Shown: piece by piece, positions 3,698-7,246 of the stretch
Layout of the letters: each line of letters begins with the position of its first letter
How positions within the stretch are numbered: position 1 is the first letter of the stretch
Source of the DNA: a bacterium
GTDB lineage: Bacteria; Patescibacteriota; CPR2; UBA1875; JAJYID01
Assembly: GCA_021791015.1 (NCBI GenBank)
Contig: JAJYFH010000035.1
Span: 1 to 7,246, forward strand
DNA: 7,246 nucleotides
Direction: 5' to 3'
Program-made: the position numbers and the translations under genes
Notes under the pieces: generated by a model
What the model saw: only the letters and a program-made list of their open reading frames with translations
Databases searched by the model: none
Told to the model about the DNA's origin: nothing

Positions 3698-5371
3698 ATG
3701 AGAAATGTAAGAGAAACAATCAAATCTTTGCCGCTTGGACCGGGAGTTTATATTTATAGAAACTCGAAGGGGAAGATTATCTACATTGGCAAAGCGATTT
3801 CTTTAAGGCACCGGGTAAGCCAGTACTTTCAAGATGCCAGAAATCTGGATGCTAAAACCCGTGAATTGGTTCGAAACATCGCCAAAATAGAGCATATAAA
3901 TACTGATTCCGAGGTGGAGGCATTAATCCTGGAAGCGGAGCTGATCAAGCGCTACAAACCGAAGTTTAATGTTCAGTGGCGGGACGACAAGAACTATGTC
4001 TACATCAAGATTACAGACGAAAATTATCCGCAAGTGTCGCTGGTCCGGCAGATAGTGGATGACAAAGCGCGCTACATCGGGCCGTTTGTGAGCGCCGGCG
4101 CTCTGCGTCAGATCCTGCGATACACTCGAAAGATATTTATGTTTAGGCATTGCAATAACATGCCGCAAAGAGTTTGCCTCCAGTACTCCATCGGCAACTG
4201 CACCGGGCCGTGCCAAGAATACATTTCCAAAGCTGAGTATGGCAGAAATATCCGCCAGATGATGAAGCTTTTTCAAGGAAAAACAAAAGACTTGGAGAGA
4301 GAATTTAATCGGGAAATGAAAAAGGCTGCCAAAGCGGAGGATTATGAAAAAGCGGCTCTCTACAGGAATCGACTATTCCAGCTCAAAAAGATTCAGACAT
4401 TAAAATTGGAAAAGGACTTGAATTCCGGGGAAGCCAGAACGGCAAGGGATAAGGCATTGGTCGGGCTTCGTGACGCGCTGGGCCTGGCCGGTGTGCCAAG
4501 AAGGATTGAGTGCTATGACATCTCCAACATTTTTGGCAAAGCGGCGGTCGGATCGATGGTGGTTTTTATTCAGGGCTTGCCGGCAAAGGATCATTACCGG
4601 CGATTTGAGATCAAAACAGTCAAGAAAATAAGTGATTACGACATGATGAAGGAAGTTCTCAGGCGTCGGTTTAAAAAATTAGGAATTGAGAGAAAGGGAT
4701 CTTTTGCGCAGAATGATCAATTTCCAATTTCCAATTTCCAATCAATGATCAATGACCAAAGTTCAAAAAACAAGAAAGGGCTGGATTCCCGCCGGAGTTT
4801 ATCCGCCGAAGAGATTCCCGCCTCCGCGGGAATGACAAAGGAGGGCAGGAATGACAAAAGGAGGAAAGATGTCTCGTTTGCAGAGGTGCCGGACCTTATT
4901 ATTATCGATGGGGGAAAGGGCCAACTTTCGGCGGCTTCTGAAATTCTGGAAGAAGACAAGCTAAACTTGAAGGTTGTTTCGTTAGCAAAGAGATTGGAGG
5001 AGATTTATAGTATAGATTCCCGCCTGCGCGGGAATGACAAGGTAGGGCGCGGGAATGACAAAGGAGGGAACAGGAATGACGGAGGTGGAAGATTTCAGAA
5101 AACAATTCTAGAGCGGGGTTCTGAGAGCCTGTACTTGGTCCAAAGGGTTCGCGACGAGGCACATAGGTTTGCCATTACATATCACAGAAGCAAGAGGGGA
5201 AAGGAGCTTTTGGCTTCAAATCTTGATATAATCGAAGGAGTCGGGCCAAAAACCAAGAAAAAGCTTCTTAAAGAGTTTGGCTCAGTGGAGGATATTAGGA
5301 AAGCCAAGCAGTCAGAATTAGCCAGTATAGTCGGTGAGAAGTTGGCGGGGAAAATAAAAGAAAGTTTGTAA
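3698..5371 (+). CDS. uvrC: UvrABC system protein C (excinuclease subunit C)
   Basis: This 557-residue UvrC makes the two incisions around a lesion in nucleotide excision repair with UvrA/UvrB. The GIY-YIG nuclease is at about 10-92 (GPGVYIY, IIYIGKA, EALILEAELIKRY). Cys152, 160, 168 and 172 match the four-cysteine motif reported to hold a 4Fe-4S cluster in E. coli UvrC. The UVR motif is at about 203-233 (AEDYEKAALYR). The RNase H-like nuclease includes Asp274 (YDISN), Asp404 (IIIDGGKGQL) and Asp486/His489 (RDEAHRFA). Helix-hairpin-helix motifs are at 507-557. ATG 3698 matches the family start; TTG 3689 is also in frame; no SD is seen. TAATAT (3681-3686) could be a -10 giving a very short leader. 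Two loops hold repeat-derived insertions (about 333-396 and 438-468) that keep the frame, so the gene is probably functional. Confidence 0.96.
   Translation: MRNVRETIKSLPLGPGVYIYRNSKGKIIYIGKAISLRHRVSQYFQDARNLDAKTRELVRNIAKIEHINTDSEVEALILEAELIKRYKPKFNVQWRDDKNYVYIKITDENYPQVSLVRQIVDDKARYIGPFVSAGALRQILRYTRKIFMFRHCNNMPQRVCLQYSIGNCTGPCQEYISKAEYGRNIRQMMKLFQGKTKDLEREFNREMKKAAKAEDYEKAALYRNRLFQLKKIQTLKLEKDLNSGEARTARDKALVGLRDALGLAGVPRRIECYDISNIFGKAAVGSMVVFIQGLPAKDHYRRFEIKTVKKISDYDMMKEVLRRRFKKLGIERKGSFAQNDQFPISNFQSMINDQSSKNKKGLDSRRSLSAEEIPASAGMTKEGRNDKRRKDVSFAEVPDLIIIDGGKGQLSAASEILEEDKLNLKVVSLAKRLEEIYSIDSRLRGNDKVGRGNDKGGNRNDGGGRFQKTILERGSESLYLVQRVRDEAHRFAITYHRSKRGKELLASNLDIIEGVGPKTKKKLLKEFGSVEDIRKAKQSELASIVGEKLAGKIKESL
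4721..4755 (+). repeat. Heptamer tandem array inside uvrC
   Basis: Three perfect copies of TTTCCAA (4721-4741) are followed by two perfect copies of TCAATGA (4742-4755). The triplet array is 21 nt long, so it keeps the reading frame and encodes part of the QFPISNFQ segment. It forms the left portion of the first low-conservation insertion in UvrC, between the RNase H-like helix and the IIIDGG strand. Confidence 0.85.
4785..4854 (+). repeat. Palindromic repeat cluster inserted in uvrC, copy 1
   Basis: The core hairpin is ATTCCCGC (4814-4821)/GCGGGAAT (4826-4833) with loop CTCC, flanked by AG and GAC. An extra left half (ATTCCCGCC, 4785-4793) precedes it and an extra right half (AGGAATGAC, 4847-4855) follows, giving a nested arrangement. 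It is translated in frame as part of a Ser/Arg/Lys/Gly-rich loop (EEIPASAGMTKEGRNDK) that does not resemble UvrC. Together with the heptamer array it accounts for roughly 50 residues beyond a typical UvrC. Confidence 0.85.
5014..5080 (+). repeat. Palindromic repeat cluster inserted in uvrC, copy 2
   Basis: ATTCCCGC (5016-5023) pairs with GCGGGAAT (5028-5035) over CTGC, with the same AG/GAC ends as copy 1. Two further right halves follow (GGGAATGACA at 5051-5060 and AGGAATGAC at 5072-5080), separated by GGAGGG-type spacers. It is translated in frame as YSIDSRLRGNDK followed by GND/RND repeats, and sits in the loop between the LAKRLEEIY and SLYLVQRVRDEAHRF motifs of UvrC. Confidence 0.85.
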
Positions 5372-5377
5372 ACCATT

Positions 5378-5444
5378 GTCATCCTGAACTTGATTCAGGA
5401 TCTATATCAATAAAACCTAGATTCCGGATCAAGTCCGGAATGAC
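5378..5444. repeat. Inverted pair of 26-nt hairpin repeats with compensatory changes
   Basis: The first unit (5378-5403) has stem ATCCTGAA/TTCAGGAT and loop CTTGA. The second unit (5419-5444), in the opposite orientation, has stem ATTCCGGA/TCCGGAAT and loop TCAAG, the reverse complement of the first loop. Read on the same strand both begin GTCAT and end ATCT. Their six differences fall in three base pairs, each changed on both sides. The right unit is the same AG...GAC family as inside uvrC. The first hairpin follows uvrC by 6 nt and might slow transcription, but no T-run follows. Confidence 0.88.
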
Positions 5445-5451
5445 AAGGAGG
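5445..5451 (+). promoter_or_regulatory. Strong Shine-Dalgarno (AAGGAGG) at the repeat edge
   Basis: AAGGAGG directly follows the GAC end of the 5419-5444 repeat. It lies 5 nt before ATG 5457 and 2 nt before ATG 5454, which favours 5457 as the start. The uvrC repeats carry the same tail (AATGACAAAGGAGG), so the ribosome binding site may have come with the repeat. Confidence 0.75.
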
Positions 5452-5456
5452 ATATG

Positions 5457-6218
5457 ATGGAAAGCATAGTAAGCAAAGAAGTCTACTTCAAAAACAATAA
5501 GGGCCAAAGAATTCACGGGATTTTTGAGGAACCAAATCCTAAAAGGGATGAGATTGTTATTATTGTTCATGGGTTTGCATCCTATGCCAAGCACTATTTA
5601 TCAGACTTGCTGGCTGGCATCAATCTAAATTCACTGAGGATTGATTTGGATAATCAAGGAAAGTCGGAGCCTGATTTTCAAGAAGAGGCAAGTATTACGA
5701 ACTATAAAAACACTTTAGAGGCAGCGATCGATTTTGCAAAAGATAGAGGCTATAAAAAAATTAGTTTTCTCGGCATAAGCTTTGGTGCCAATGTGGTTTT
5801 GGCTACGGCACTCAATCATCCGGAAGTCAAAAGGATTGCTCTCATGTCTCCTTGCGTTGATTACCCAAATATAAAAGTGATAAGCTTCAGTCAAGAAGAA
5901 CTTCAAAGGTACAAGAAAGAAGATTACTACCCATTTATCGATCCGGGCGGAAATAAATTTAAAATAAATTTTGCTTGCTATGAGGATTCCAAAAAATATG
6001 TAATGTTTGGAAAAGCGGCATCCATAAAATGTCCGGTTCTTATTATCCATGGAACGGAAGATGAGCGAGTTAATTTTGGCGCGAGTGAAAAGATAATCAA
6101 AGAATTTCCAAATGGAAAGTTGATCCCCATAAAAGGTGCGAATCACCATTTGGCAATAAGTGGTGATTTCTCTGCAGGGAAAGAAGCACTCAAGGAATGG
6201 TTTCTGGAGGGAAAATGA
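5457..6218 (+). CDS. Alpha/beta hydrolase (serine hydrolase/esterase-like)
   Basis: This 253-residue single-domain alpha/beta hydrolase starts with two strands (KEVYFKNNKGQRIHGIFEEP) and the oxyanion segment IIVHGFASYAKHY. The nucleophile elbow is LGISFGAN (Ser108). The acid is Asp202 in HGTEDERV and the base His230 in KGANHHLAISG, so the triad is complete. It resembles the broad 'alpha/beta hydrolase, serine aminopeptidase S33-like' group, acting on a small ester, lipid or peptide substrate that cannot be named. It is not closely similar to the two RBBP9-type hydrolases upstream. There is no signal peptide. ATG 5457 is preferred over 5454 on SD spacing. The stop overlaps the next ATG (ATGA at 6215-6218). 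Confidence 0.9.
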   Translation: MESIVSKEVYFKNNKGQRIHGIFEEPNPKRDEIVIIVHGFASYAKHYLSDLLAGINLNSLRIDLDNQGKSEPDFQEEASITNYKNTLEAAIDFAKDRGYKKISFLGISFGANVVLATALNHPEVKRIALMSPCVDYPNIKVISFSQEELQRYKKEDYYPFIDPGGNKFKINFACYEDSKKYVMFGKAASIKCPVLIIHGTEDERVNFGASEKIIKEFPNGKLIPIKGANHHLAISGDFSAGKEALKEWFLEGK

Positions 6219-6367
6219 AAAAGAAAGATTGGGAAGAGGAAGAAGAGCAAATCCGAAAAGCCCGAAAAGGAAAAAGCGATAAGAAAAAAATGAAGGTTTC
6301 GGGGAAAAGTGTCTTTGCCCTTCAAAAAGAGATGGCAAAGAAGAAACAAGACACAAATAACAAGTAA
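6215..6367 (+). CDS. 50-residue highly charged basic protein of unknown function
   Basis: A short gene encodes MKKKDWEEEEEQIRKARKGK, then a Lys-rich stretch, then MKVSGKSVFALQKEMAKKK and a polar tail. It starts with ATGA overlap to the hydrolase gene, and CTGGAGGG lies a few nucleotides upstream, a good SD. The acidic-then-basic N-terminus and the KMKVSGKSVFALQK segment resemble small conserved proteins I associate with CPR genomes; their role is unknown. A nucleic-acid or ribosome contact would fit the charge but is speculation. The last seven or so codons (KQDTNNK) are encoded by the heptamer array at 6343 onward, so the C-terminus may have been rewritten by the repeat. Confidence 0.7.
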   Translation: MKKKDWEEEEEQIRKARKGKSDKKKMKVSGKSVFALQKEMAKKKQDTNNK

Positions 6368-6445
6368 CAAAAAAACAAAATCCAACAAATCAAATCTCAA
6401 AAACCTTTCTAGGTTACTTGTGCCTTGTCTCTTGTGCCTTGTTTC
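6343..6445. repeat. Inverted pair of heptamer arrays upstream of secG
   Basis: The right arm (6417-6444) is four 7-bp units: CTTGTGC, CTTGTCT, CTTGTGC, CTTGTTT. The left arm (6343-6368) reads GAAACAAG, ACACAAA, TAACAAG, TAAC. This is the reverse complement of the right arm with one heptamer fewer and a few changes; both ends match closely (GAAACAAG/CTTGTTTC and AAGTAAC/GTTACTT). The arms are separated by an A-rich spacer. The left arm overlaps the end of the 50-residue gene. The right arm contains the secG -35 box. Confidence 0.8.
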
Positions 6446-6467
6446 TTAATATATTTTCTGCTAAAAT
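6439..6467 (+). promoter_or_regulatory. Candidate extended -10 promoter of secG (near-leaderless)
   Basis: TTGTTT (6439-6444) and TAAAAT (6462-6467) are 17 bp apart, and TG-C directly precedes the -10 (extended -10). The start point would fall at about 6473-6475, at the secG ATG, and no SD is visible. Leaderless translation is therefore predicted. Confidence 0.5.
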
Positions 6468-6474
6468 TGCACTC

Positions 6475-6696
6475 ATGTTAAGACAAATTTTGATGGGCGT
6501 TATTATATTTTCCGGCATTGTTTTAGTCATTGCCATAATGCTGCAGCAAAAAGGCGGAGGACTGGGCTCGGCCTTTGGCGGTGAAAGCGGAGCATACAGA
6601 AGCAAACGGGGCGCCGAAAAAATGCTGCTTTACTTAACCATTGTCATGGCCGTGATTTTTATCGGCACTACTTTAACCACTCTCATAATCAAATAA
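6475..6696 (+). CDS. secG: Preprotein translocase subunit SecG
   Basis: This 73-residue protein has the SecG layout: a first transmembrane helix at about 3-23 (RQILMGVIIFSGIVLVIAIM), then the signature loop QQKGGGLGSAFGGESGAYRS (24-43) with KRGAEK, then a second helix at about 49-71 (LLYLTIVMAVIFIGTTLTTL). It is part of the SecYEG channel in the cytoplasmic membrane and assists protein export with SecA. ATG 6475 is chosen because the frame upstream (to 6418) translates the heptamer array. It stands alone, with its own predicted promoter, and is followed after 100 nt by an extracytoplasmic binding protein gene. Confidence 0.95.
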   Translation: MLRQILMGVIIFSGIVLVIAIMLQQKGGGLGSAFGGESGAYRSKRGAEKMLLYLTIVMAVIFIGTTLTTLIIK

Positions 6697-6721
6697 GCAG
6701 ATTGACAATTTTAGCCCCGGC

Positions 6722-6796
6722 GATTAGGAGTTTAGGGATTAGGTAACTAGGCTACCTAATTAACTAATTAACTAAGTTCCTAATTTCCTAATTTCA
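6722..6796. repeat. Inverted pair of 8-bp periodic arrays before the binding-protein gene
   Basis: The right arm (6757-6796) is five 8-bp units: TAATTAAC, TAATTAAC, TAAGTTCC, TAATTTCC, TAATTTCA, ending exactly at the ATG of the next gene. The left arm (6722-6751) has TTAGG/CTAGG cores 7-8 bp apart, which is the same motif on the other strand (CCTAA). At the centre ATTAGGTA (6738-6745) pairs perfectly with TACCTAAT (6753-6760). No SD is present; TTGACA at 6702-6707 lacks a convincing -10. Confidence 0.8.
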
Positions 6797-7246
6797 ATGA
6801 ATCTAAAGAGAATATTTTTAAGGTTTTCTTTGAAAGCCCAAAAACATACCATAAGGCTGAAAAATCTTGAGCTTAAGGATTTTCACGAATTCTACATCTT
6901 TGCCTCCAGAAAGCTTTACCGGGTGGTGCACTTAAGGAACTTGGTGATATTTTGCATCGTTTTTATGGTTGTGGTGACTCTCATGTTTGTATCGTCGTTT
7001 ACCAAGCTGACCGCTTATTACAAAAAGGATAAGCCGATTTCGGGTGGGGTATACACAGAGGGATTGCTTGGTAAATTTCTAAGGATCAATCCGCTATACT
7101 CGCAAACGAATCAGGATGACGAAGATGCGGCGAGCCTCATATTTAGCGGACTGATGAAAGAAGGGCCAAACAGAAGCATCACCGAAGATATGGCAAGCAG
7201 GTGGACTTTGTCTGCCGACCAGAAAACCTACAGCTTCGATCTGAAG
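6797..7246 (+). CDS. Membrane-anchored peptide-type ABC substrate-binding protein (SBP family 5), 5' part
   Basis: An open frame of 150 codons runs off the right edge. Residues 1-47 are basic and polar and predicted cytoplasmic. A transmembrane helix follows at about 48-68 (NLVIFCIVFMVVVTLMFVSS). Outside it, GGVYTEGLLGKFLRINPLYS, DEDAASLIFSGLMKEG, ITEDMASRW and SADQKTYSFDLK match the opening of the family 5 (oligopeptide/nickel) solute-binding domain: binding of 'lNPl', 'a..lif.GL', 'LA..w..S.D..tytF.Lk'. There is no lipobox; an N-in/C-out anchor replaces the usual lipoprotein signal. Role: capture of peptides or similar ligands at the membrane; the partner permease is not in view. Confidence 0.88.
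   Translation, partial: MNLKRIFLRFSLKAQKHTIRLKNLELKDFHEFYIFASRKLYRVVHLRNLVIFCIVFMVVVTLMFVSSFTKLTAYYKKDKPISGGVYTEGLLGKFLRINPLYSQTNQDDEDAASLIFSGLMKEGPNRSITEDMASRWTLSADQKTYSFDLK

Noticed and set aside
4717..5090. uvrC as a pseudogene because of repeat insertions
   Set aside because: The frame is open throughout, and all nuclease, cysteine, UVR and HhH motifs are present on both sides of the insertions.
5381..5401. Hairpin after uvrC as a terminator
   Set aside because: It is an 8-bp stem followed by CTATATCAAT rather than a T-run, and it belongs to a dispersed repeat pair.
5715..6356. 213-residue minus-strand open frame
   Set aside because: It is antisense to the alpha/beta hydrolase. Its Phe/Leu/Ser-rich sequence is what the opposite strand of A-rich coding DNA gives.
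6418..6474. N-terminal extension of SecG
   Set aside because: It would translate the heptamer array and predicted promoter. SecG proteins start just before the first helix.
6702..6707. TTGACA as -35 of a promoter for the binding-protein gene
   Set aside because: No acceptable -10 at 16-18 bp; the best hexamer is TAGGAG.

Overview
The window (all recognisable genes on the + strand, moderate GC, very tight spacing) looks like a chromosome segment of a Candidate Phyla Radiation (Patescibacteria, perhaps Parcubacteria-like) bacterium. This is an inference from the stand-alone PaaX/Cas2-like protein, the small 2-TM protein, the membrane-anchored peptide-binding protein after secG, overlapping or abutting genes, and abundant palindromic repeats. 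No rRNA, tRNA, transposase, prophage or cas1/CRISPR array is visible.

Region 1 (1-2882) is a run of small enzyme genes that reads as one or two operons: the tail of an unidentified gene, two RBBP9/YdeN-type serine hydrolase paralogues, a compact M24 metallopeptidase, a two-helix membrane protein and a NUDIX hydrolase. The second hydrolase is bracketed by near-identical 54-55 bp direct repeats. Each repeat carries a small hairpin, the Shine-Dalgarno sequence and the start codon of the gene that follows.

Region 2 (2883-3697) holds a PaaX/Cas2-like protein bracketed by two nearly identical 36-bp palindromes. The first lies just downstream of a predicted -10 box of that gene. The second lies just upstream of uvrC. 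The pair could be operators of an autoregulator that also controls uvrC, or the ends of a small mobile unit.

Region 3 (3698-5456) is uvrC (nucleotide excision repair). It has all its catalytic and cysteine motifs, but carries two in-frame insertions made of a hairpin repeat (AG-ATTCC...GGAAT-GAC), one of them next to a heptamer tandem array. The same repeat family follows uvrC as an inverted pair whose six differences are all compensatory base-pair changes. This pair leads directly into the AAGGAGG ribosome binding site of the next gene.

Region 4 (5457-7246) has an alpha/beta hydrolase, a 50-residue basic protein overlapping it by 4 nt, secG, and the 5' part of a membrane-anchored family 5 substrate-binding protein. 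The gaps before secG and before the binding protein are inverted arrays of 7- and 8-bp tandem units. The recurring theme is small structured repeats that sit inside an essential gene and appear to supply expression signals (SD, -35 box, start codon context) to neighbouring genes.
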